41,267 bases of DNA from DATJMJ01 sp035503915 (lineage in GTDB: Bacteria; Actinomycetota; Acidimicrobiia; Acidimicrobiales; Palsa-688). This document shows, in pieces, positions 24,633 through 31,730 of the stretch (within the stretch, counting starts at the first letter, position 1; the number at the start of each line of letters is the position of its first letter). The stretch is taken from NCBI GenBank assembly GCA_035503915.1, contig DATJSU010000059.1, forward strand, positions 1 to 41,267, given 5' to 3'. The position numbers and the translations under genes were made by a program. The notes under the pieces are model-generated. The model worked only from the letters and a program-made list of their open reading frames with translations, did not search any database and was not told where the DNA came from.

Positions 24633-25027
24633 GCACCGCCCCCGACAAGCTGGCCGCCCTCGTCAGCTTCACAATCGGAGAAACGGGGCGCTCGGGCGCT
24701 GGCAGGGCCCGCTCAGCCAGGGCGGGACAGGGACCAGATCAGGAGGCGAGGGCGGCGCCTCAAGCCCAGCAATGGAGCACCCTTTGGTCAGGTGAGCGCC
24801 CCGGGCCCGTGAGGCGTGGGTGCGAGGGGGAGCCGGACCTGGCCCTGGCGCTTTCTCCAGAGGACGCCCGTCTCGTCGCCGAGGGCAAGCTGGCGCCGAG
24901 CGTGGCTTTTATGCAAGGACGGCTCAAAACCTCGGGAGACAACGGGGCCCTGCTCGAAGTGCTCGCCTGGAGCGCAACGCCGGCGTTCGTCGAGGCGCTC
25001 GCGGAGTGGCGCAGGGCGGGGTTGTGA
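24629..25027 (+). CDS. SCP2 sterol carrier-like small protein
   Basis: A 132-residue protein whose GTG start overlaps the mca stop (GTGA), so it is translationally coupled to mca. The C-terminal half (DLALALSPEDARLVAEGKLAPSVAFMQGRLKTSGD) matches the core of SCP2-like lipid-binding domains, but the protein is shorter than a full domain. The N-terminal half is low-complexity (Arg/Ala/Gly/Gln-rich). No catalytic role is expected; binding of a hydrophobic ligand is the usual property of the fold. Decayed repeats of the GCGGTTGCGG type follow its stop codon up to about 25100. Confidence 0.75.
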   Translation: MSTAPDKLAALVSFTIGETGRSGAGRARSARAGQGPDQEARAAPQAQQWSTLWSGERPGPVRRGCEGEPDLALALSPEDARLVAEGKLAPSVAFMQGRLKTSGDNGALLEVLAWSATPAFVEALAEWRRAGL

Positions 25028-25108
25028 CGGCGCGGCACTCGGCTGTGCGACTGCGGTGGCGCCCGGTTGCGGGGCTGCGCTCGGTTGCGGCGGCGCGCCC
25101 AGCGAGCC

Positions 25109-25561
25109 TCAGTAGCGCCCGACGCTGACAGCAGGGAGCTCTTCGGCCTCCTGGGGGTAGCTCCTCGCGAACACGTCGTCCAGGCCGAACTCGCCCCGCT
25201 CGGGCCCGCCGAAGAACGCCACGTTGATCTCGCGTTCGGCCAAAAGCCGGCGGGAGCGGAACATAACCGCCAAATAAGCGCACAAGAGCGGCAAAACGGA
25301 CACGACGGCCCACCATGCCGCAACGGAGCCGGTCGCCAGGGCCACAAGCAATGGGATCCCTAGAGCCACGAGGAGGACCGTGAGCACAAGCCGCCTACGG
25401 GCCGCCGCTCTTGCTCGCGAGCGCGTACGCCCCCCGAGAGGAAAAGCGGGCCTAGCTGCTCCAACTACCCTCGCAGGCTCGAAACGCGGCGATTGGTAAA
25501 GCACGGCAAACCCACAAGCACCGGCAGTGGCATTTCGCGACCAATTACGGTACTTACGCAC
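25109..25561 (-). CDS. Small two-helix membrane protein of unknown function
   Basis: A 150-residue protein. Residues 1-58 are basic and polar (RTRSRARAAARRR); two hydrophobic segments follow (LVLTVLLVALGIPLLVALA and AAWWAVVSVLPLLCAYLAV) with a very short loop. The cytoplasmic tail has RSRRLLAEREINVAFFGG and ends in VSVGRY. The GTG at 25561 has AAAGGGAGA about 9 nt upstream, which supports this start. I do not recognise a named family; similar small proteins are common in actinobacteria. It converges with the SCP2-like gene. The 244-bp spacer upstream holds no gene that I can see. Confidence 0.7.
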   Translation of the reverse strand: MRKYRNWSRNATAGACGFAVLYQSPRFEPARVVGAARPAFPLGGRTRSRARAAARRRLVLTVLLVALGIPLLVALATGSVAAWWAVVSVLPLLCAYLAVMFRSRRLLAEREINVAFFGGPERGEFGLDDVFARSYPQEAEELPAVSVGRY

Positions 25562-25805
25562 GGCTTCTCTCCCTTTTTACAGGCGGCTGCACAAGGGCAC
25601 AGCGCAAGCAAGCACTACCGGCCGTTTTGGACCGAGCCGGCTGAGTGAACTGCACGGAAACTAGCGCTCTTGCCCTCGGCCAGTCAAGCGGGACGGCTAA
25701 TTCCTGGCCAAGCGCACCAAGAAATTACCAAATGCCCTGTAATTGAAGCTCCCAGCGTGGCGACCGGGGCGCGAAGAGTGTCACATTCCTCAGCCGGCTT
25801 GGCTG

Positions 25806-26243
25806 TCAGGTTTCCAGTAGTACCGTCACGGGGCCGTCGTTCACGAGGCTGACCTGCATGTTCGCGCGGAAGCGCCCAGCCGCCACCTCCGCTCCACCAG
25901 CTCGGAGCCTTTCGATCACACGTTCGATGAGCGGCTCCGCTTGCTCTGGTGGGGCGGCTTGCGCGAAGGACGGACGCCTGCCCCGGGTGGTGTCGGCATA
26001 GAGGGTGAACTGGCTGACAACCAGCACTGCGAGGCCCAGGTCGGCAGCCGAGAGGTTCATATTGCCTGCAGCATCGGGAAAGATCCGTAGCTGCCACAAC
26101 TTTGTGGCGAGCCTGTCGGCAGCGCTCTGGTCGTCCGAAGTGCGCGCCCCCACCAAGGCACAAAGCCCCCGGCCGATACTGCCCACAACTTCGCCGTCGA
26201 CTAGTACCGTCGCCTCTGATACCCGCTGTACGAGGCCGCGCAC
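25806..26243 (-). CDS. dtd: D-aminoacyl-tRNA deacylase
   Basis: A 145-residue homodimeric enzyme that hydrolyses D-amino acids from mischarged tRNA. The start MRGLVQRVSEATVLVDGEVVGSIGRGL is typical. The catalytic motif VVSQFTLYADTTRGRRPSF lies near 78-96, and the second motif appears as NDGPVTVLLET at the C-terminus (usually NxGPVT), forming the cross-subunit Gly-cisPro chiral filter. Start GTG at 26243. It diverges from the PAP2 gene across 75 bp. Confidence 0.96.
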   Translation of the reverse strand: MRGLVQRVSEATVLVDGEVVGSIGRGLCALVGARTSDDQSAADRLATKLWQLRIFPDAAGNMNLSAADLGLAVLVVSQFTLYADTTRGRRPSFAQAAPPEQAEPLIERVIERLRAGGAEVAAGRFRANMQVSLVNDGPVTVLLET

Positions 26244-26318
26244 GACGCGAGAGCATACAGAGCCTGCAACAACGGTTGCAGCGGTCCCCTGCGGGGAACT
26301 TCCTAGACTTGCACGTCT

Positions 26319-27164
26319 ATGGCCATCTTGGAGGAGGGAGCGCCACCAGATGCCCCCGCAACCTCCTCTCGAGACGACCTAGCTCAACCGGTCGTGGTCC
26401 AAACTGCAAAGCGAGAGGTCAAGAGAAGCCCGCTCCTCTTCGAGCTAGGGGTGATCGCCTTCCTGGGGTGGATCTACGATTGGCTGCAGGACCTGGCACC
26501 TTTGCGTGAGAGGCTCGCGTTCCGCAACGGAGAAGCCATACTTTCTTTCGAGAAATCCATCGGCCTGGCCCCCGAGAGAGCCCTCAACCACTGGCTCGAC
26601 CATCATTACCTGCTCGCGTACATTTCCTCGGACTTTTACGACAACGCCATCTTCGGCGTCACTCTCGCCATGGCGGCTTGGATCTGGTGGCGCCGGCCAG
26701 ACATCTACCGGCCCCTGCGCAACGATTTGGTACTGGCCAACCTGATAGGTTTTGCGGTGTTCTGGGCTTACCCCGTTGCCCCGCCACGCATGATGGACGG
26801 GTTTGTCGATGTCGTGGAGCACTTCGGCGGCCTCGGGTCATGGCACGACCTGTTGATCACCCACGCTGACCAATTGGCGGCGATGCCTTCCATGCACCTC
26901 GCATGGGCGCTTTGGTGCTCGCTCGTTATGTGGCGGCTCGCGGCGTCCTACAACCAGAGGGTCATCGCGGTGGCGGTCGGGGGCGCCTACGTGCTGAGCA
27001 CAGCATGGGTGGTGATGGCCACTGGGAACCACTACCTCGCTGACGCTGTCGCGGGTTGTGCCTGCACCGTCATTTCAGCAGTTCTAGTCGAGGCTGCTTT
27101 CCCGGCGGTTGCCCACTGGGCGAGGGCACACCCGGCAAGAGCGGGGGGCGTCGCCCGGGCCTAG
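26319..27164 (+). CDS. PAP2-superfamily membrane phosphatase/phosphotransferase
   Basis: A 281-residue integral membrane protein of the PAP2_3 (Aur1/Ipt1-like) branch. After a polar 36-residue start come five or six helices. Active-site motifs are FWAYPVAPPRMM, PSMHLAWALW (catalytic His) and ATGNHYLADAVAG (second His and Asp). Related actinobacterial proteins are thought to act on lipid phosphates or inositol phospholipids, which would suit a mycothiol- and inositol-using organism; the substrate is not proven. No ribosome-binding site is obvious before the ATG at 26319. Confidence 0.88.
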   Translation: MAILEEGAPPDAPATSSRDDLAQPVVVQTAKREVKRSPLLFELGVIAFLGWIYDWLQDLAPLRERLAFRNGEAILSFEKSIGLAPERALNHWLDHHYLLAYISSDFYDNAIFGVTLAMAAWIWWRRPDIYRPLRNDLVLANLIGFAVFWAYPVAPPRMMDGFVDVVEHFGGLGSWHDLLITHADQLAAMPSMHLAWALWCSLVMWRLAASYNQRVIAVAVGGAYVLSTAWVVMATGNHYLADAVAGCACTVISAVLVEAAFPAVAHWARAHPARAGGVARA

Positions 27165-27170
27165 CTAGTG

Positions 27171-27207
27171 GACAGCCGGGGACAGCCGGGACGGCTAGGG
27201 ACAGCCA
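27171..27207. repeat. GACAGCCGGG direct repeats after the PAP2 stop codon
   Basis: GACAGCCGGG occurs twice in tandem (27171-27190), followed by ACGGCTAGG and a third GACAGCC. The PAP2 stop TAG (27162-27164) lies in GCCTAGCTAGTGGACAGCC, which resembles the third unit GGCTAGGGACAGCC, so the gene end may be part of the repeated sequence. Confidence 0.75.
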
Positions 27208-27218
27208 GCGAAAAGCGT

Positions 27219-28205
27219 CTACCAGCGGTCCTGGACGTACTGGGCGATTCTTTCGTTGTAAACGGCGGTGACTTGCTGCACGGTGGTCTCAGGCAAGCGC
27301 TGACGGCTGCCAACTGCGGCATTTGCCTTGGCCTGAACGGGGTTGCGCGCCCCGGGGATCACTGTCGAGACCCCGGGGCCATCAGCGCACCACCGAAGCG
27401 CCACCTCCGGCAACGACCAGCCTTCTGGGAGGGCAGAGCTCTGCAGCTCCCGGGCGGCGGCGACCCCGGCCTCGTACGGCACACCAGAAAAAGTCTCGCC
27501 CACGTCGAAGGCTTCCCCGTGGCGGTTGTAAGTGCGGTGGTCGGTTGGCGCGAATGTCGTGCGCTCGTCGTACTTTCCCGAAAGCAGCCCTGACGCGAGC
27601 GGCACGCGCACGATCACCCCGACGCCCGAGCGCGCACACGCAGGGAGCAGCCGCTCGAGCGGCTTGAGCCGAAAAGCATTGAATATTACTTGCACTGTCG
27701 CCACCCCCGGCCGCTCGATGGCCCTCTCGCCCTGGGCGACGGTCTCGACGGAAACGCCGTAGGCAGCCAGGATCCCCTCGGCCACCATTTCGTCGAGCGC
27801 ATCGAAGACCCGGTCATCTTCGTAGACGCCATCAGGCGGGCAGTGGAGCTGAGTGAGCGGGATGGTCTCGAGGCCGAGGTTTTCCTGGCTGCGTTCTGCC
27901 CAGGCCCGAAGGGCGCTGGGCGTGTAATTAGAAGGGTCCTGAGCGACCCGCCGGCCGCATTTCGTGGCGACGAAGAGCGAGGGGTCGTCGCGCTCTGCGA
28001 GGAAACTGCCGACCAGGCGCTCGCTCCGACCGTCGCCATAAACATCGGCGGTGTCGAAGAAAGTGACGCCCGCGTCTGCCGCGCCATGGAGGGTGGCCAT
28101 CGCCTCGGCGTCGCTGACGTCGCCCCAGTCACCGCCGAACTGCCAGCAGCCAAGGCCGATAACGCCAACCGCGAGGCCGGTCTTTCCTAAGGTACGGGTT
28201 TCCAT
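27219..28205 (-). CDS. Aldo/keto reductase
   Basis: A 328-residue NAD(P)H-dependent oxidoreductase with a TIM-barrel fold. It begins METRTLGKTGLAVGVIGLGCWQFGG. The catalytic tetrad is visible: Asp in FFDTADVYGDG, Tyr in the same motif, Lys in FVATKCGRR and His in TQLHCPPDG. Cofactor-binding segments are VRVPLASGLLSGKY and STVIPGARNPVQAKAN. It resembles the YajO/Tas-like branch. I chose the ATG at 28205, which lies 7 bp after the FAH-family gene; the two are probably co-transcribed. The natural substrate is not predictable. Confidence 0.93.
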   Translation of the reverse strand: METRTLGKTGLAVGVIGLGCWQFGGDWGDVSDAEAMATLHGAADAGVTFFDTADVYGDGRSERLVGSFLAERDDPSLFVATKCGRRVAQDPSNYTPSALRAWAERSQENLGLETIPLTQLHCPPDGVYEDDRVFDALDEMVAEGILAAYGVSVETVAQGERAIERPGVATVQVIFNAFRLKPLERLLPACARSGVGVIVRVPLASGLLSGKYDERTTFAPTDHRTYNRHGEAFDVGETFSGVPYEAGVAAARELQSSALPEGWSLPEVALRWCADGPGVSTVIPGARNPVQAKANAAVGSRQRLPETTVQQVTAVYNERIAQYVQDRW

Positions 28206-28212
28206 CTTGGCC

Positions 28213-29052
28213 TCAGTCCGCCTCGGCCCGGCAGAGGTTGCGGCATTCGCCAAGGCCGACGATCCCTGTCACGAGCAGGTCGCCGTCACGCAGGTACCTC
28301 TTGGGCTCCAGGAAATGCCCCGAGCCACCTGGGGTGCCGGTAGCGATGACATCACCCGGAGCAAGGCTCATCGCCTGAGAAATATAAGAAACGAGCGTCG
28401 CCACGTTGAAAAGCAGGTCCGAGGTGTTGCCACGCTGTACGCGCTCGTTGCCGATATCGCAATAGAGCTCCATGCCTTTTTCGTCGACGGCGGGGTCGTC
28501 CCGGGTCACCAGCCAGGGCCCGAGTGGCGTGCAGCGGTCGAAAGTCTTACCCTGCAGGAACTGGCTGGTGCGGGACTGCCAGTCCCTCATGCTGATGTCG
28601 TTGAGGACTGCATAACCAGCCACGTTGTTGAGGGCGTCCTGCTCGCCTACGCGCCGGACTGGCCAGCCAATGACAACCGCGAGCTCGACTTCCCAGTCCA
28701 CAGCGTGCGAGACCGACGGGAGCGTGATCTCGTCGCGGGCGCCTGTGAGGGCCGAGGGGAACTTTGCGAACAGCGTCGGGTACGGGAGCGCCTTGATGCC
28801 CTGCTCGGCGAGGTGGGCACGGTAATTGAGGCCCACGCAGACGATCTTCCTCGGCCGCGGCACGAGCGGCGCGTAGCCGACATCGCTCAGGCTGTGGCGC
28901 GTCCCGGCGGCGCCAGCTGCTATCTGGGGCCAGTTTTCTTGCGCAAGAAGGGCACCTACGTCGGCAGCGCTCACCTCGACCGCCTCGCCGTCTTCCTCGT
29001 GGATGCGCGCTGCCGTCGTCCTGTTGCCCAATCGCAGTGTGGCCAGTTTCAC
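28213..29052 (-). CDS. Fumarylacetoacetate hydrolase family protein
   Basis: A protein of about 279 residues related to acylpyruvate hydrolases and 2-hydroxyhepta-2,4-diene-1,7-dioate isomerases. The N-terminal domain starts VKLATLRLGNRTTAARI. The catalytic domain has PRPRKIVCVGLNYRAHLAEQG, PTLFAKFPSALTG, the metal-binding VDWEVELAVVIG, YAVLNDISMRDWQ, LGPWLVTRDD and GDVIATGTPGGSGHF. The start is GTG 29052 or GTG 29061 on the minus strand; I prefer 29052, which gives the usual N-terminus and follows AGGGTGA. The aldo/keto reductase gene follows 7 bp downstream, so a short catabolic operon is possible. Confidence 0.92.
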   Translation of the reverse strand: MKLATLRLGNRTTAARIHEEDGEAVEVSAADVGALLAQENWPQIAAGAAGTRHSLSDVGYAPLVPRPRKIVCVGLNYRAHLAEQGIKALPYPTLFAKFPSALTGARDEITLPSVSHAVDWEVELAVVIGWPVRRVGEQDALNNVAGYAVLNDISMRDWQSRTSQFLQGKTFDRCTPLGPWLVTRDDPAVDEKGMELYCDIGNERVQRGNTSDLLFNVATLVSYISQAMSLAPGDVIATGTPGGSGHFLEPKRYLRDGDLLVTGIVGLGECRNLCRAEAD

Positions 29053-29159
29053 CGCGCTCACCCTACATGGGCTTTTCAGCGGGCCCCCAATCCTCGGCCG
29101 CTCCTGAGCTGGTCGGCCGTCTTCGTATTTATCGTCCGTGGCGGGCCATGACCACGTGA

Positions 29160-30908
29160 TCAGCCGTAGGTGGCTTCGGCCCACCAGTGGCGCTTCTCCC
29201 TTGCCAGGAGGTAGCACCTGCCCTCTCCTGAAACGACCTGCAGACGGGCTCGGCGACGGCCACCGGCGTCCCACCAACGTTCCTCTAAAGGCCATGGCCC
29301 CGCCCAGGCCTTCACTTCGCAGCGGCGGCCCTCGCCTACAGCCACCCAGGCGGGGCGAGCACTGAGGGTACCGCGGCTGCCAACAGTGATTTGGTTGCCC
29401 TCCATGTCGAGCACTTGGGCAGCCAAGGGAGAGCGGTGGACAACGGCCGGGGCGAGGCCAGGGAGGCGGCCGGGCCAGGGCGGCGGCCCCTCCTTGGCCG
29501 TCTTATTGGCTTTATTGGCCTGATTTGGCTGATTGGCCTGATTTGGCTGATTGGCCTGATTGGCCTGATTGGCTCTATTTGGTTTGAGCGACGGAGGCGG
29601 CTTCGAGGCCGCCCGCGGCTCCCCCCAAGGGACGAGCAGCACCTGCTCGGCGAACCCACGGCCTCCCTGGAGGACAGCAGTGAAGGCAGAGCTAGGGCCG
29701 AGCAGGCCCTGCACCCGGGCCAGCGCTCGAGCGGCACGGGCTGCCGCAGCGGCATCGCCGCCCCAGAAACCCAGCTGGCGCCCGCCCTCAGGGCAGACTT
29801 CTTCGGGGAGGAGAGAGAGCCTTATCACCCGGCCGGCCTGGGCGGCGTCTGTGGCCGGCTGCGGCCCCAGCTGCGCCCCCGACTGTGCCCCCGGCTGGGC
29901 CCCCGACTGTGCCCAACCTTCGAGCTGCCAGCGGACACGTTCGCCGATCTCGCCAGCGCTGAGCGCGCCGTCATGGCGCCAGCTACGCCGCAGAGTCGTC
30001 CCATACTCGGTCTCGGCTTCGATTGCCAAGCGCGTGCACACAAGCCCCGAGCTCACCAGCCGTTGGTGGAGCTCTTCGGCCAGCGCCCGCCCAACGAAGA
30101 CCGCTGCTTGCAACTGGTCCGCCGGGGGGCTCAGTTCGGCTGTCGCCACCCAATCGGGAGGAGGTTGGCGGGGACGGAGCGAGCGTTCGCCAACGGCCCT
30201 TGCGAGACGGTGAGCCCGCAAACCGGCCGGGCCGAAGCGCGCAGTTACCGAAGGCGCGGGGAGAGCGGCGAAATCTCCCAATGTTTTCAGCCCCAACCGC
30301 CCGAGCAGGTCCACGAGGTTCGCCAGCTCGGCCGCGCCCGCACTTTGCTCGCTGACCTCGACCATGCCTGAGACCATCAAGGACTTCAACGGCAAAGTCG
30401 CCAAAAACTCCTTGCTCGCACCTGGGGGCACGACGTACGGCTGGTCAGGCTTGGCCAAACGAGCGGCCAAATTGGCCGCAAAAAGGCCATCGGCTACCCC
30501 GGCGCGACAGCACCCCTGCCAAGCAGCCACCTGCCCCACCGCTCCAGCAACTTTTAGAGCCAAAGCTTTGTCCCCCCCGAAATAGCGAGAGGGGCCTCTC
30601 GCCCCCAAGGCAAGCCGGCCAGGCGCAAGCACTTCGACCCCGGGAGCAAAGGCTTCGACCACTGCCACAGCCCGCTCCCAAGCTCGTGCTTCGCCGGCGA
30701 GGTCACGCTGCAGGACGTCGACCCCAGGGCAGGCCCCTTGCGCCTCACGCCGCCTCATGCCCGCTCGCACACCCGCCGACTGGGCCGCCGGGGAGACAAC
30801 CACTACCCGGTTGGCATGGACGACGACCACTTGGGCCGAGGGGTGGCAGCCGGCGACAATGAGCGCCCAATGCGGGCAATAAGCGACAAGGGCCCTGGGC
30901 GGGGTCAT
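29160..30908 (-). CDS. imuB: ImuB, Y-family polymerase-like mutasome subunit
   Basis: A 582-residue Y-family polymerase homologue that acts as the hub of the mutasome and recruits DnaE2 to the sliding clamp. The start LVAYCPHWALIVAG lacks the catalytic Asp, and RLALGARGPSRYFGG lacks the second acidic pair, so it should be inactive as a polymerase, as is known for ImuB. QLGFWG at 378-383 matches the position and type of the beta-clamp binding motif. Two repeat-rich linkers stand out: QSGAQPGAQSGAQLG (about 335-348) and an Asn/Gln/Ala/Pro stretch (443-470). The C-terminal domain (500-582) contains RPAWVAVGEGRRCEVKAWAGPWP and YLLAREKRHWWAEATYG. The ATG overlaps the imuA' stop (ATGA). Confidence 0.95.
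   Translation of the reverse strand: MTPPRALVAYCPHWALIVAGCHPSAQVVVVHANRVVVVSPAAQSAGVRAGMRRREAQGACPGVDVLQRDLAGEARAWERAVAVVEAFAPGVEVLAPGRLALGARGPSRYFGGDKALALKVAGAVGQVAAWQGCCRAGVADGLFAANLAARLAKPDQPYVVPPGASKEFLATLPLKSLMVSGMVEVSEQSAGAAELANLVDLLGRLGLKTLGDFAALPAPSVTARFGPAGLRAHRLARAVGERSLRPRQPPPDWVATAELSPPADQLQAAVFVGRALAEELHQRLVSSGLVCTRLAIEAETEYGTTLRRSWRHDGALSAGEIGERVRWQLEGWAQSGAQPGAQSGAQLGPQPATDAAQAGRVIRLSLLPEEVCPEGGRQLGFWGGDAAAAARAARALARVQGLLGPSSAFTAVLQGGRGFAEQVLLVPWGEPRAASKPPPSLKPNRANQANQANQPNQANQPNQANKANKTAKEGPPPWPGRLPGLAPAVVHRSPLAAQVLDMEGNQITVGSRGTLSARPAWVAVGEGRRCEVKAWAGPWPLEERWWDAGGRRRARLQVVSGEGRCYLLAREKRHWWAEATYG
29505..29582 (-). repeat. In-frame Asn/Gln/Ala-encoding repeats inside imuB
   Basis: Units of 9 and 12 bp built from TTGGCCTGA and TTTGGCTGA are repeated about eight times and encode alternating NQA and NQP triplets. 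The stretch is conspicuously AT-rich in a high-GC gene. It separates the clamp-binding part of ImuB from its C-terminal domain. Confidence 0.9.
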
Positions 30909-31639
30909 GGCGGGCCGGCTGGCTGCGCCAGCGGTCGCAGTTGTGCAGCGACTGGCTGGAGGAAGGGGGCTGGGGGCTCTGCCAAGCCTTCTGGCACCAC
31001 ACCTTTTAGCTGCAGGCAAGCCCGCCGTGGGCGAGAGGCAGCCCCCCTGCCGCCAGAAACCACTTCCAGCTCGCAACCAGCGAGGAAACCGTGGCCCTCA
31101 CCCAGGCCTTGCCAACTGGCAGAAGCGACGCTCAAGCGGACATCGGCTGCGCCGGGCCAGCCTTCCCCGAGGACCAGGAGGACCGACCCGCGCTCGCGCG
31201 CCCGGGCCTCCAATTTGCGGGCGTCGGAGACGCTCGCCCGCCCCCCTGGCAGCCAGAGGGCGACCACGTCAAAACCCTCGAGAAGGGCAGCGGTGACAAC
31301 TGCCCAGCTGGCTCCCGGGTCTGGGACAAGGGCGAGGCGGCCCAAGTCGACACCCAGTTGAGCAGCCGCCACCAGGCCCAAGTCGGCCCCACCCACGACG
31401 GCGCACCACGAACCGGCTGCCGACGGCCCGCTCAGCAGGCAAAGCAAGAGTGCAGCCCCCCCGGCTGCACCCTTCGCCACGACATTGCTGCTCCCCCGCC
31501 TGAGGCCCTCGGGGAAAAGGCCCGCCAGCCCCTCCACAACGGGCAGCGCCTGCTCCCTGGCCAGCACCGTGGCAAGCCCTTTGCGCAAAGAGGCCCCAGC
31601 AGGCGCCGCCATCGCTCCAGCCACCTGCTCCGAGGGCAC
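30905..31639 (-). CDS. imuA': ImuA', RecA-like mutasome accessory protein
   Basis: A 244-residue protein with the layout of actinobacterial ImuA'. It begins with a helical segment (LRKGLATVLAREQALPVVEGLAGLFP), then a RecA-like core. Where a P-loop would be, it reads VVAKGAAGGAALLLCLLSG, lacking the Lys of GKT/S, so ATP binding by a Walker A motif is unlikely. VALWLPGGRASVSDARKLEARARERGSVLLVLG forms the Walker B-like strand. The C-terminal region after LQLKG is Pro/Ala-rich and probably contacts ImuB. The start is GTG 31639 with a weak site; later ATG or GTG codons are possible. A LexA box is 24 bp upstream. Confidence 0.85.
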   Translation of the reverse strand: MPSEQVAGAMAAPAGASLRKGLATVLAREQALPVVEGLAGLFPEGLRRGSSNVVAKGAAGGAALLLCLLSGPSAAGSWCAVVGGADLGLVAAAQLGVDLGRLALVPDPGASWAVVTAALLEGFDVVALWLPGGRASVSDARKLEARARERGSVLLVLGEGWPGAADVRLSVASASWQGLGEGHGFLAGCELEVVSGGRGAASRPRRACLQLKGVVPEGLAEPPAPFLQPVAAQLRPLAQPAGPP

Positions 31640-31662
31640 CTTTTCACCATACAGCTGTGAGG

Positions 31663-31674
31663 GAACACTTGTTC
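31663..31674 (-). promoter_or_regulatory. LexA (SOS) box upstream of imuA'-imuB
   Basis: On the minus strand the sequence reads TCGAACAAGTGTTCCC, with the exact GAAC-N4-GTTC core of the Gram-positive LexA site. It is 24 bp before the GTG start of imuA'. Together with the box at dnaE2 it places all three mutasome genes under SOS control. Confidence 0.9.
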
Positions 31675-31687
31675 GATGAACCCTGCC

Positions 31688-31727
31688 TAGTAGCTCAGTA
31701 CCCCGCCCAGTAGCTCAGTACCCTGGC
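31688..31727. repeat. 20-bp direct repeat AGTAGCTCAGTACCC, two copies
   Basis: Two 20-bp units with the core AGTAGCTCAGTACCC lie between the divergent imuA' and hpnB starts. On the minus strand the core contains GGGTACTGAG, which also appears in the four-copy array at 37406-37473, so the two arrays share a short common word. Confidence 0.8.
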
Positions 31728-31730
31728 GCG

